From Rhipidocladum racemiflorum (lineage: Eukaryota; Streptophyta; Magnoliopsida; Poales; Poaceae), in contig CM070575.1 of assembly GCA_036346355.1 (NCBI GenBank), positions 60,331,915-60,395,914 of the forward strand: a DNA stretch of 64,000 nt, in the 5' to 3' direction. The notes beneath the pieces are model-generated. The model saw only the letters and a list, made by a program, of their open reading frames with translations. It did not search any database and was not told where the DNA came from. Both the position numbers and the translations under genes were made by a program. Of the stretch, positions 44,738 to 56,900 are shown in pieces. Numbering within the stretch: the stretch's first letter is position 1; each line of letters opens with the position of its first letter.

Positions 44738-47700
44738 ACGATCGTGCCACGTGTCCAGGGAGCCGAACCGCCGCGCCACGCGGGCGTGCGCGTGGGCCAC
44801 TGACACGCGGGGCCCGCGTGTCAGCGACCGCACCGTGGCGTCACCCATGACGTCATCGGTAGGTCCCACCCGTCAGCACCGTGGGCTGAGCCCCGCTGAC
44901 GTCAGCGATGACGTCACCCGAGTGGGCCCGCATGTCAGCGACACGTGAGCCGTGGACCGGGTTCACGGTAGACCCGAGCCGAGCGTGGACCGAGTCCATG
45001 GACCGGCTGACATCAGCAGACCAATCCAGTGCTGCCACGTGTCCCTGCTGACGCAATAAATGATTTTTCGAAAAAGAAAATGATTTAATAAATCGGTTTA
45101 ATAATTGATTTGAATTTCAAAACTTCAAACGCTTATAACTTTTGCGTTTCAACTCCGATTTGAGTGATTCAAATTTCTAAATTTGTATAAAATTGAGACC
45201 TACCTAAATATGAATTTTAATTAATTTTTGGACTAAAGTTTTTCTCTGCAAAATTATTTAATTGATTATTTAAACTTTAAATAATCATAACTTTTGCGTC
45301 TTAACTCCAAATTTGACGATTCCAGTTTCTAAAAACTCATAAAATTATGTTCTCTCTGTTTATGGATTTTATTTGGATGTTTGGACACTTTTTTCCTATT
45401 GTTTATTCGTGTATTTGCTATTTGCACGCTTTTACGAGTGAGACGTTGAAGTGCCTAAGGATTCGAAGGAGAAGTATTGACTCAGATCCAACTCAAGACC
45501 AAGAACAAGTACTTTTTGAAGGCAAGTTGTGCTTTGACCATGTTGATCCTATTTCAAATCTATTTTGATTTAAACTATTGCATGCTAGTTCAATTAGAAA
45601 ATACTTTGTTTAAACATGGGGTTAGATAAATACCAATTTGTCAATGACACCTTGATTATTTAAGTATGTGCCATGATCCCTTGTCACCCTAGTTGTGGAT
45701 TACTAGTTGGACATTACTAAAATTGCCAACATGGGTTTAGACCGTTGTAGTATAACGCTTAGACACCTTTACGTGCTCATGACATGATTTTGGACAATCA
45801 AATGATAATATTGACTTAATGATATATTGAACCTGTTTTGGAAAAGTATCATGTGATGTTGATGGCACGTGGTGCATGGTAATCAATGGGTTTGATAAAC
45901 AGTTTCGACCGGGCATGTGGCAAGAGTAATCAGTGGGCCATTGTGGCATTGGGAGTGTTGATTTGGTTCTTCGGGTAGTCTTGCCCTGGTCACCGTAAGG
46001 ACTTAACCTTGCAAGCCTTTGAACTGGTCTAACGTGCAACCACATGTCCAGAATGGGACGGACCTAGTTGACTAAGTTACTAATAACGCACTGTGGGACC
46101 TCAGAGGTCAACTACACCCTTTGTGTAAGTTGTACGGGGAGCGCATCGGCCGAGGCCAGGTACCCATCTAACGGTTGATTGGCCTAGACTTCGCCTTAGC
46201 GAAGGGAAGGGTTAGTGCGCAATAACCTGGAGGACCACTTGTATTGTTAGAAGTCTCCTAAAGACTTTGTTACTGAACTCGCCTTTGTGGTGTTTGACTG
46301 TATCTTGTGGGTAAAGTGCATAACCTCTGCAGAGTTTAGAATCTATTCGAATAGCCGTGTCCGCGGTATTGGACATCGCCGAATTACAATAAGGGTTAGA
46401 TTTTCTCAAAAATAACTTTGGTTTGAAAGGTTGGGCTAGATTAATAATGAAGTTGATGGAAATGTGGTTTAGGATGGGAAAGATGTTTACCAAACTTCTT
46501 GAATAGTTACTTATGCTTTACTTATTTCTCATCGCTGAATCTACTTACATTACTTTTCAAATGCTGTTTCATCGCAAATATACCTTGAGCTATTCCTTTG
46601 TACCAAGCCATGCATATAGTATATTAGCTTGCATTCAGGCATGACTTGGTCGAGTACCAAGTACTCACCCTTGCCTCAACACAACACCGATTGAAGAGGA
46701 GACTACACCACTTTGGAGGAGGAACTCCAAGAAGATCCGCTCTACTTAGGGAAGCGAGCCCGATCGCTTGCTCGTGGTATACTGGATGGCGCCACGAAGT
46801 TACTTGATTTTCCGCTGCTATTATTTTTCTCTGAATAAGCTTCGCCTTGCGAGGCATATATTTGTAACTTGACCATAAGGTCAAGTAACTAGTTTGACTA
46901 TTTAAATAAAGTACTTTATTGGTATCGAGTGGTATGATTGTGATATTTATCGATGTTAAGACTGTGTGCACTAGCGCGTTCCTGGACTAGTGCTGAATAC
47001 ACAGAGGGTCCGGATTTGCAAATTCGGGGTCCCGACAATACCAGGGCTGCGGCATGGTACCCATCCAACGGTATGTCGGCCCCATACTTCGCCTCTGTTA
47101 ATGGAAGGGATGGTGTATGGCAAAAACCGGAGAGGTTCACTTGTGTAGTTAGAAGTTTCTGAAAGGCTTTGTTATGATCACTCATTCGCATACTCTTGTA
47201 TGGCGATTCACGGCTGACGTGGTGAGTTGATTGTATCTTGTGGGTAAACTGTATAACCTCTGCAGAGTGTAAAATATATTCGAATAACCGTGTCCGCGGT
47301 ACTGGACATTGCTCGGGGATTACAGTTAAGGGTTAGCTTTTCGTAAAATTGATCTTGGGTTTGGAGGCAGTTTGCCTGTGGAAAAGTGATAACTGTTTAA
47401 GGATGTGGAATGGTTTTCTTGTGAAATAACCATGGAATATATTACTGTTATTACTTGTTTTACTACTTTACAATCTATTATGATTATTTGTGATTGTTGG
47501 TTTTCTGCAAAATAACCATTCAGCCTGTTACTTGGAATAAGCCATGCATATAGTTATTAGACTTGCATTCTGTGCATGACTTGCTGAGTGCTTTATGTAC
47601 TCATCCCTTGCAAACAAATAATCACCAGTGAGTAGAGGTCTACATCGTCAAAGAAGAAGAAGTTCCGTGAGAAGGCGATTATCTAGGAGTCGAACCCTGT

Positions 47701-47964
47701 CAGTTGCCTGTGGCGTATTGATGGGATTCATCGATGTTCTTCGTTCCGCTGCTGCTTATTTGGAGTTGAAGCCTTCAAGGCCTCACAAGTGTAAGGTTGA
47801 CCTTAAGGTCATTCAATAGTTTATATTCTATATTTGAGTTATTTTTATTAATCCGCTATGTATGATTGTGATATTCATCTATGTTGAGACTATGTGCACT
47901 AGCGTGATCCTGGACTAGTGCTGAATACACAAAGGGTCCGGATTTGCAAATTCGGGTCCCGACA

Positions 47965-48312
47965 CCATCCCTGATTCCCCTTTCAATATCATTTGAATAA
48001 ATAAAGGCAACCCAAATCTCATTCGTAAGCTCGATCTAGGGACCCCAGGTCCTAAACATCGACAAAGACAACTTAGTGTAATGGGTCCTAAATGTAAGTG
48101 GGTGTGTAGGAAGTATATATGGGAGTCTGTAACAAAAAGTGGTTACGAAAAAAGTAATGGATTAATTCTTCTCCCCTCTGTCTCTTGTTCTCCTCTTCTC
48201 TATCTCTCGTTCTCCTCTTTTTGAATATGTTCTTTCAGATTGATGTACCCTTTTCCCTGAAATCGAATCATCACATCAGTGGATTGGTGTTTTTCGATCA
48301 AGAGACATTACA
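47965..48312 (+). mobile_element. Probable 5' LTR end of a Reina-like Ty3 element
   Basis: About 350 bp between the LTR B end and a primer site. It ends GAGACATTACA at 48312. The pyrimidine-rich stretch at 48165-48225 resembles a transcript leader. The LTR start cannot be fixed because no second copy is present, and some of the left part may be older flanking DNA. Confidence 0.5.
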
Positions 48313-48314
48313 AT

Positions 48315-48327
48315 TGATATCAGAGCC
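48315..48327 (+). other. Primer binding site, one mismatch
   Basis: TGATATCAGAGCC, differing from the tRNA-iMet complement by G to A at the third base, two bases after the putative LTR end. Confidence 0.75.
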
Positions 48328-48559
48328 AAGTGATTGATGGGGAGATTTGTTTTGGCTGAGCTATAAAATCCAAGAGAAGTTTTGGGCGTCCTCGTGATTT
48401 CATCATCCGAGCTCGCATCAACCTAATCTGGTTGGCTCACATCGACTCGACATCACAGTGCCCCAAAAGCCCTCAGTGCATACCAGGTTTTTTTTGGAAG
48501 TGATGGGGGAAGCTGTGAATCAGGCGGATGCACGGTGAGCGCAAATGGATGAACGCTGG

Positions 48560-49207
48560 GAATCCTTGTGAGCTAGCATGGATTTAATCGTGGAGAAGAT
48601 TAAACTAGTGGAAGCAATTCCTGCCATTCAGGCTCAAGTGGAGGAGCATCGCTCAGTGATCACAGGATTGATGGAGCAGTTCCAAAAAATGACGCAAATG
48701 ATGAAAGAAAATCAAGGGATGCAGACGGCCTTACAATGGGAGGAAAAAACTATGGCAATCACGTCACATCCTTCACTGAGAGTAGCAATAATATAAATAG
48801 TAGCTGTGATGGCAATATTGGCGGGATTGCTAGGCAAGTGCACTCTATCTCCTCTAATGTTTAGTCCTCATATTCAAAATTCAGGTCATACAGCAACAAC
48901 AAAATTGGTAGAGACGTCGAATATTGAGAAGTGAATATCGATACCGAAATAGTCGTTTCCCAGGTTTGAAGGAGAAGAATGCATTTGGGAGAATAGTTGT
49001 TTGAAATATTTCAAGATGTACAACATTGATGAATCCTTATGGGTAACTGCGGCTGCAATGCACATGGAAGGAAATGCTGCTATGTGGTTACAAGTATACC
49101 AGGATGAGCATCCCTTGAGCAGTTGGGAGCAGTTCATGACAGTAGTAGAGTTAGAATTTGGAGTGTATGACTCTCGCAGGAATATGAGAGAGTTGATTCA
49201 AATATGA
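48560..49207 (+). pseudogene. gag: gag N-terminal part of the Reina-like element
   Basis: Pieces of a short-LTR Ty3 Gag. 48578-48796 is a helical segment (VEEHRSVITGLMEQFQKMTQMMKEN) typical of the Gag N-terminus. The middle is broken by stops around 48797-49000. 49001-49207 holds the capsid block KYFKMYNIDESLWVTAAAMHMEGNAAMWLQ and LSSWEQFMTVVELEFG. Two consecutive in-frame stops (TGA TAA, 49205-49210) separate it from the next piece, which continues in the same frame. Gag structural protein, inactive. Confidence 0.8.
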
Positions 49208-49219
49208 TAAACAAGGAAC

Positions 49220-50165
49220 ATGATGACGTATAAGACTCAATTTGAAATGGCAATGTATAAAGTTCGAGCATACAATAAATCATGCACTGGGGAGTTCTTT
49301 GTAAATCATTGTGTCATGGGACTCAAGGATGGATTAAGGTATGAGGTGGAACTTCAATTACCTGAATATATTCGAAAGGCTTGTATCCTAGCACAAATTC
49401 AAGAAGAGAAATGGGAAAATTTCAAATTAAAGCCGCCAAAGACATTGATGACACCCAAGATTGGTGCTACATATAGCAGTGATTCCACGGTAGGTAAGAA
49501 TAAGACAATAATGGATGATCTGGACAGAGCGCGTCAGTTAAGGGAATATTGGTGTGCATGTGATCTTTGTTTTAAATGTGGTGAAAAATATGATCAAGAA
49601 CATCAGTGCAAACTACTACCTGTTGTTCAAGCTCATGCAATGGAGATTGAACAATGCCTTGAACATCTCAGTGATGAAGTGTTGCTACTCTTAGAAGAGG
49701 CGGACTGCAAGTTTGAGCATGAGCAATACAAACTCTCCTTACATGTTTTGGCTGGCACTGAAGATTATGAAACCTTACGAGTTCGGGCGATGGTGGGAAA
49801 TTTAGTGATGTTTGTGTTAATTGATTCTGGGATCTCTCACAGTTTTGTTAATACAAAATTCTTGGAACGCAAAAAAGTATCGAACAAAAAGGATTTCGAC
49901 AGTGCAGGTTTATGTAGCAAATGGTGAATCTCTTTCCTGTGATCAGTATGTACCTCCACTGGAATAGTTGGCACAAGGGCACTCATTTCAGACATATATG
50001 CGGGTATTAGAGCAGGGAGCATATGATGTGGTATTGGGCATGTATTGGCTTCAACTTCATAGTCCCATGACTTGCCATTGGAATTATAAGACTATGGAGT
50101 TTGTGCATAAGGGTCAGAATGTTAAACTGCAAGGGATGTGTGTGTCAAACAGAATGAACTGGTGA
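49220..50165 (+). pseudogene. gag C-terminus and protease of the Reina-like element
   Basis: The 235-residue frame from 49220 continues the capsid (YKTQFEMAMYKVRAYNKS), then has a zinc-finger-like CFKCGEKYDQEHQC with the CX2C...HxC spacing characteristic of this lineage rather than the CX2CX4HX4C knuckle, then an acidic spacer, then the protease with an intact active-site D-S-G (VLIDSGISHSFVNTKFLE). A frameshift near 49880 moves the rest to 49890-50165, where YDVVLGMYWLQLHSP marks the protease end. Gag and protease appear in one original reading frame, as usual for Reina/CRM-type chromoviruses. Confidence 0.85.
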
Positions 50166-50289
50166 ATGAGATGCCATTAGAACAATTACAGAAATGAACA
50201 AGTGGTAATGAGGTCTCAGGTCTGGGCAATGGCAATAATTCAAAACATTGTGTCTATTCCGACAACAGAATAAATTCTGGAGGAAATTC

Positions 50290-51640
50290 AATAGGCCATT
50301 GATCAGTACATTGAGGTGTTTGATGAGCCAACAGGATTACCACCATCCCATGCTTACGATCATTCTATTACATTAGTTATTGGGCCGATACCAGTGAACA
50401 TCAAACCTTACAGGTACTCACCTATGCACAAGGATGAAATTGAATGACAAGTGTATGAGCCCATTTGCATCTCCTGTGTTGCTCGTCCAAAAGAAAGATG
50501 GGAGTTGGCAATTTTGTGTGGATTATGGCAAAAGGAATAGAATTACTATCGAAAATAAATTCCCAATGCCAGTAGTGGATGAATTATTGGATGAGTTAGC
50601 AGGAACTCAATATTTTTCTATGCTAGACTTGAAGTCCGGTTATCATCAAATCCGTATGGTAGAAGGAGATATGGAGAAGGCAGCATTCAAGACACATCAT
50701 GGACATTCCCAATTTAGGGTAATGCCTTTTGGATTGATGAATGCACTGACAACCTTTTAGTGTCTTATGAATTCCATTCTTGCTCCTTATATGCGGAAGT
50801 TTCTTTTGGTTTTTATGGATGACATACTAATATACAATCCGACTCTGAAAGCTCATGTCCAACATCTATCCATGGTGCTAGAAATACTGAAGTAGCATCA
50901 ATTGTTTGTAAAAAAGACAAAATGCGCATTTGCACAGCAAAACATATCTTATTTGGGGCATATTATTTCACAAGAGGGAGTAGCAACGGACCCAATCAAG
51001 ATGCAGGCAATGGTCGACTTGCCCCAACCCACCAATGTGACCGAATTGAGAGGTTGTTTTAGGTTTGACAGGTTATTACAAAAATTTGTCAAGGATTATG
51101 GAATTATTTCCTGACCACTTACTTGTTTACTTAAGAGGATATTATTTTAGAGGGACCATGAAGCTACTGTGGCTTTGGAACGTCTAAAGCAAGCCATGAT
51201 ACAGACACCAGTGTTAGAAATGCCGAATTTTCAGCAAACATTTCTAGTGGAGACTGATGCATGTGATGTGGGCATCGGTGCAGTTCTTATGCAGAATGGG
51301 CACCCCATTGCCTTCTTGAGTAAAGCACTGAGTCCACAGCATCAAAAACTTGCCATTTATGAGAAAGAATTTCTAGCTGTGATCATGGCAGTTGATCGTT
51401 GGAGTCCTTACTTGCAGTGAGGAGAATTTATCAACACGGATCATCACAATTTATGCTATTTGGGAGATCAACAGCTTGTCCTAGAACTGCAACGTAAAGC
51501 GATGACCAAGCTGATGGGCCTTCAATTTAGAATCTAATATAAGAAAGGATTGCCCAATCAGGCTGCGGATGCATTATCATGGGTGGGTCATCTTAGGGCG
51601 CTTTAGACTATTTCTGGGTGTTAACCGCTATGGATTTAGG
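50290..51640 (+). pseudogene. RT and RNase H of the Reina-like element
   Basis: The best-preserved pol in the window. RT: SPFASPVLLVQKKDGSWQFCVDYGKRN, then the first catalytic region YFSMLDLKSGYHQIR (about 50610-50655), FRVMPFGLMNALTTF followed by a TAG, the catalytic box F-M-D-D (50812-50823), and CAFAQQNISYLGHIIS. RNase H: FLVETDACDVGIGAVLMQ (about 51241-51295), FLSKALSPQHQKLAIYEKEFLAV, a stop, then TDHHNLCYL and ALSWVGHL near 51590. Four or more single stop codons and one or two shifts interrupt it. Integrase is missing: an antisense LTR C begins at 51671. Confidence 0.88.
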
Positions 51641-51670
51641 AGGTTTTAAATTCATACGTGACTGATGCTC

Positions 51671-53969
51671 TGTGAGACCCCGGATCGGCTATCCGAAATC
51701 TCCTGTGTATTTCTGTACTAGTCCCAAATCAGTAGCTAGTACACACAGTCAACAGTGATACATCATTGCCGAACATAACGAAATTGTAACATAAATATAA
51801 AGTATTAGCCGCATGGCTACTTATTACATCACATGGTCACACGACCAGAGCCACGGCAGCGGAAATAAAACGACAAAAAGCGAAACCTAAGGAACACCAC
51901 AGGCGACGACAAGACACGCGACTAGTTCTCCTGGCGATCCTCCTCGAACTCTTCAGTGTAGTACTCACTGTCTTCAACGGCGTCCTGATAGTTTTCTGAT
52001 GACAACAGTTTATGTAGTATGTGAGTACAAAAGTACTCGGCAAGTCTGGGAAATTATGCACATGACGGCTTTCCAAGGAAGGCTTAATATGGTTCTTTTG
52101 CATAAAGCCAAGTTTCATCCAATCATATTTAATAGTAATTTCCATAAAGCATATTTTGGCAATTCTTTTTAATAATTGAATTATGTAATATTTAAGTGAG
52201 GGTTCTATCCACCACCACTAGTATAAAGGCTCTATCTGCCACATTTTAAAAGATTAAGGTTATCCACACATGACTCTATCCGTCATGAAATAAAACAGGT
52301 TCCAACTACCAGGTTGGCTCAATCCGCCAACAAACATCCAAGAGTTCTAACCACTCTCGAATCCCAAAAAAAAAACCGTATTTGTTTTCAAAACCAAAAT
52401 CAAAGTCTACCAGTATGAAAGCATTCTTTGCTTTGCCCTTGACCATAGGCATGGCTATTCGAATAGTTTTAACTCTGCAGAGGTGTACAGCTTTACCCAC
52501 AAGACATGATCATCTGTTAATGCCATGCAATTAACACACTTCCTTTGGTGTGTCGGCAGAGAGATCATGACAAGGCCTTTACAATGTATATGCCTAACCT
52601 GATCCACCCGCTGAGGTTTCACCGCTATTAGGGTTCAATCCACCCAGTACAGAAGCCCCCTCTTGCGCCGTGTGAGAAAAATAGTCTTGCCTCTATCCAG
52701 CACTCACATTCCACCATTTGGTGAGTCTAATTAAGGTTTCTACAAATTATTTAGCCAGGTCGTACCATTATAGACATGTGGTAGTACGGTAATGCTTAGA
52801 ATGGACAGTCATAAGCGTCGGTCCTTAATTGACTTGGGGCGGTACTTGCACATAGGAAACTAGTGCTCAATCCGCACCCGCCCGACATTCCACTCCGCCC
52901 AAGTCCAAATCCTTTTTCATTTTATTTTTATTTTAGAAAAACAGTACCAATTGCCTTGTAATAATCCTTAAATCACATTTTAAACCATAACTTTTGTATA
53001 ATCCCACCCATGGGTCATTTTCATCAATTCGGGTACTAAGCATATCTACCGTTCTAGTCAACAACTGTCACAATATAGGATTTACATGACATAGCAAAGA
53101 GTCCTATGGTTACAATTAAGCATGGATAACAATAATCAAGGAGGTACTCGCAAATTGGATTAACTAATCATCTATATTTGACATACAATGATAAAAGATA
53201 GCAATGCATGTTTATAAAACATTGTAAAGCGTTTGCAAACATGGGATCAAAATGCATCAAGGGACTTGCCTTCAGTCGCAGCGAGGAGGTCGTACTCTTG
53301 AAATCCGGCGGCAGGGTCGGCGGACTTGGCGGGATCCTCGGCTACGCGCAAAACGGTACAACAAAATAAATAATAATAAAATAAAATAAAATTCAAAAAT
53401 TATAAAACTTATACTGGCAGGTAGATATTGAATTTAGATGAATTTAGGAACTTAAATGGAGTCAATCGGAGTTCGGACGGGAAAGTTAGGAGCCTCCGAA
53501 GTTTGAAAAATCATGGAAAAAGAAAAAATGTGGGAATATTCCGGAATCTTTCTTTTTCCTGATTTTTGGATTTGCATGACTCAATTACGTGTGGGACCCC
53601 ATGTCATTGGGTTGGGGATTTCTTCCCCAAATCCTTGCCATGGGGAAACAGAGGAGCCTATGCTCCTCCATGGAGCCGGCGAGATGGGGCGTGAGGGCCG
53701 GCGGCGCGGGGCCTCGGAGGGCGTCGCGGCACGGCGGAGCCGGGCGGTGGCGGCGGGCCGGGCGGCGCCGAGGCGATAAGGCGGCAAGACTGGGCGAGGG
53801 CGCGTGGCACTGGTGGCGCGGCAAGACCGGCGAAGCTGTCCGGAGGCGCGACGGCACGACGGCCGGTGGGCACGCACGGGCATGGAGCTAAAACAGAGAA
53901 GCTCCAAACATGCCAAAAATTCCGGATTTTGCAAAAATTTATCGATGAACATGTCAATTGGATGCATAA
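51671..53969 (-). mobile_element. Antisense LTR C fragment
   Basis: Begins TGTGAGACCCC at 51671 (the complement of the LTR C end) and runs through the GGCGGATAGAGCC zone, the CTGCCAGTA block (near 53414) and the GC-rich leader to 53969. It is cut there by the C1 5' LTR, which inserted in opposite orientation; CATAA (53965-53969) would be its left duplication. ORFs at 53581-53967 are GC-rich leader frames. Confidence 0.87.
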
Positions 53970-56900
53970 TGTAACACCCTAGTTTTCGCTTTCTAGAGAA
54001 AAACCTAATTTAAATAAACTAAATTCAAAATTTGGAGTTTATTGGTGTTTATAATAACCTGGCATCCATTCCCCTTCGAAATCGGGAATTAATTCCCTCC
54101 CGGGCGAAAAATCGGAATTTCCAGTACCGCCGGTACCCGAAATTTCACCCCAGTCCAAAAATGCTCCAAAAAGTCCCAAACCACTTTTAAAATGTTCCAA
54201 ATATTCCAAAATGATTTTAGGAACCTTTCCCCGGATTTTTGGACCTCCGTTCCTATTTTATCTCGCGCGGCTTTTGTTTAATGCCTGCGATTCGCACCTG
54301 AATATTCAATTCCACAAATTTCATCCAAATTCAACCAAACCAATTTTATTGGGTCCCAAATATTCTAAAATGGCTCTAGGAATTTTTTCGGAATTTTTAG
54401 GCCATTTTTCCTTATTTTTCTCTAGGGCGGAACGTTTACGTAAAAGGGGGCCAATAGGAAAGTGACACGTGGCGGTACTGTAGCACCGTGTACTGTAGCG
54501 TCGCGTTACTGTTCATCTTCCCCACAAATCGATCGTTCTGTCCAGAGGAAGAACAGAGAGCTCCCTTCTCTCCTCCATGGATTCAAACACTCATAACTCT
54601 TGCAATAATGCTCCAAATCGCGAACGGTTGGATCCGTTGGATTCGTATGAACGAGACCCTTCCATTCCCGGTGGTCTCCGCCTAACTCGCCTTTGGAATG
54701 CGTGCAGTTTGCAAGAAACTGAAATGGCTTTGATTGTTCATAACTTTGCCGCTTTCAACTCCAAACGACGCGATTCCACCTCTAATCTCTCCGTATAAGA
54801 ATCCTCTTTACGGTGGTATAGCACTCCTTTAGCCTATCCTCCACATTCTTCAGTGAGATCGAGAAAACCGACTAAAACGAGAAGATATTCTTGTTCTTAG
54901 TGTTCATACTTGTATCTTCTTGTCCGGTGAGCTTTTCTTCTTGTTCCTTGGTTCCTTGTGATCGTGAGGTAGTCTAGAAGCTCATCCAACAATCAATTTT
55001 AGGTTCTATCAAGTGTGGGCGGCCAATTTCAAGTTTTTGTTGTTTCGGCCGCAACTCCGCTTCATCGTCGAATTCATCCTCTCCGGTGAGAATCAACTCA
55101 ATTCCTTCCTCCTCTAGGTCCCTAAGGATGTTATCTAGAGGTTCTAGGTTTTTATTTGGATCGATTCCATGCAAAATTGGTAGCAAAATCAAGTTTTTGG
55201 GAGAGAATAGAGCTTAGTCTTTTGTTGCCTTCTCTGTTCTTGGTTTGGAGCTCTTTGGCCATGGCATGCTTGGGCCTTGGCCATGCTTGCGCCCATGTTG
55301 CTCGGCCGGCCGCCGCCTTCGACCGCCCGCGCCGCCGTCAGCGCCATCGCCGCCCCAGCGCCCAGCGCCGTCTGCGGCGCCGCCCGCCCACTGGCCACGG
55401 CGACCCCCTTCACGGGCGACCCCTCCCGGGCCAGGTCCCCCTCTCCCTCCACTATCCCCTCAAGCTCTCTCTCTCTTCCATGGTAGCCATGGCATGAACA
55501 AAGGTTGAAGACAACCTATACTCAATGACATGGTGGCCCCACATGCAATAGACACTAGCCATTCCCAGTCAAAGTCCCCATTTGACCAGTCAACCCGAGA
55601 GAGAATATTCCGAGAATATTCCCTCGATTTTCCATTTTTCCAAAATTCAAACTTCGGAAGCTCATAACTTCTCCGTCCGAACTCCGATTGACTCCATTCA
55701 AATTCCTAAATTCATCTAAAATCAAGATCTACCTGCCAGTACTAATTTTGTAATTTTTGGATTTTATTTATTTTCTTTTATTTATTTGTTGCCTCGTTTT
55801 GCGCGTAGTCGACGCTTCCGCCGAGTTCGCCGACCCCCGCCACGACTTCGTGAGAGTTCAACCTTCTCGCTGTGACCGAGGCAAGTCTCCTTGACGCATA
55901 TTGAACCTATGCTTTATAAATGTTTTACCCTGTTTTACAAACTGCATTGCTAATTACATAAAATGGTGATGGTAAAACGTTAAGTGGTTAGTTATACCAG
56001 TTGTTTATACCTCCTTGAGATTTGTTATCCCTGACCCTTTGTCGACCTAGAACAGGGATCCACCATAATAAATATTTTTAATAAAATACATTTTGATGGG
56101 GAAAATGACTATTTAGCAGATAGTTTGAATAGAGTTAATCGGGGACAATGTAATTGGGAGACGGATGGATATTAGTGATAATGTGAGGATTGTTATTATG
56201 AAATTGATTTATGGTGGTGATCATTTAAATGTTGAGGAGTTGGATTGTGATAGTAGTTAACAATATAATGAGTATGGATTGGGGTGGAATGCAAATTGGA
56301 GATAGATGAATATTAGAGTTGATATGGGGCTTGTAATCATAACATTGATCTATGAATGGTAGTTCATGTATTTTGGTGGATTGGGAGGATGTTGGAAGAT
56401 GTATAATGTCAGGGATAATAGTCGGTGAGAGTAAATGAATGTTATTGAGAGTCATATGTATAGATCAAATAGAACAAGTGGTAAGTTATATTTCTATTGG
56501 ATTTTAACTAGAATGCTATGTGATAATCATTTAGGGAGATTGTGAATAGTTCAGGATGTTTGGGGGTTTAGTGAATAATATTATGGCGTATTTTGGTGGA
56601 TTAAAATAGATGATTTAAGGGTGATAGTGTGAAGGATTAAATATAGGGTGTTATGACGTATTATCGGTGGATTGTATTCGAAATGATTAGAGATGAATTT
56701 GTGAAATATTCTTTGTGGATGATACGAGCGATCGCTATAAGAATGATGGTCAATTCATTAATACAAGTCATAGTTCAAGGGAAATAGACACACCTAATTG
56801 GGGTTTAATATGATTTTGAGAGTTAGGATATTACCATGATATACTCAATACTTTATGGATACGATATTGAATCGGATTATTCATATGATTGTGCCATTAG

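Larger units (their letters stand above)
43546..47037 (+). mobile_element. Solo LTR A (3,492 bp) with ATACC duplication
   Basis: Complete LTR A, TGTAACACCCC to GGGTCCCGACA, flanked by ATACC (43541-43545 and 47038-47042) inside LTR B. The undisturbed site is visible antisense near 14908-14935 (GCAGCCCTGGTACGCTCCCC), with one base different. Contains the clearest palindrome set (43958-43979, 44569-44590, 44642-44663, 44712-44737) and the TATA-like ATTTAAATA (44170-44178). Confidence 0.95.
42019..47964 (+). mobile_element. LTR B copy, sense, split by a solo LTR A
   Basis: 42019-43545 and 47038-47964 together match the antisense LTR B pieces at 13996-14986, 18006-18767 and 26488-27178. It ends GGGTCCCGACA at 47964 and is not followed by a primer site, so it is a solo or 3' LTR. 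It carries the uninterrupted CACTA target (near 43490) and copia target (near 42709). The frame 42308-42685 is also present in the antisense copy as 26509-26862, but it has no recognised domain and is best taken as part of the LTR. Confidence 0.85.

Noticed and set aside
48165..48225. Pyrimidine-rich stretch considered as a host-gene 5' UTR
   Set aside because: It is followed directly by an LTR end, primer site and Ty3 gag, so it belongs to the retroelement leader.
53581..53967. Pro/Arg/Ala-rich frames on both strands in the antisense LTR C
   Set aside because: GC-rich LTR leader; equivalent blocks at 28940-29080, 36180-36340, 55290-55460 and 62725-62890 differ in frame and sequence.
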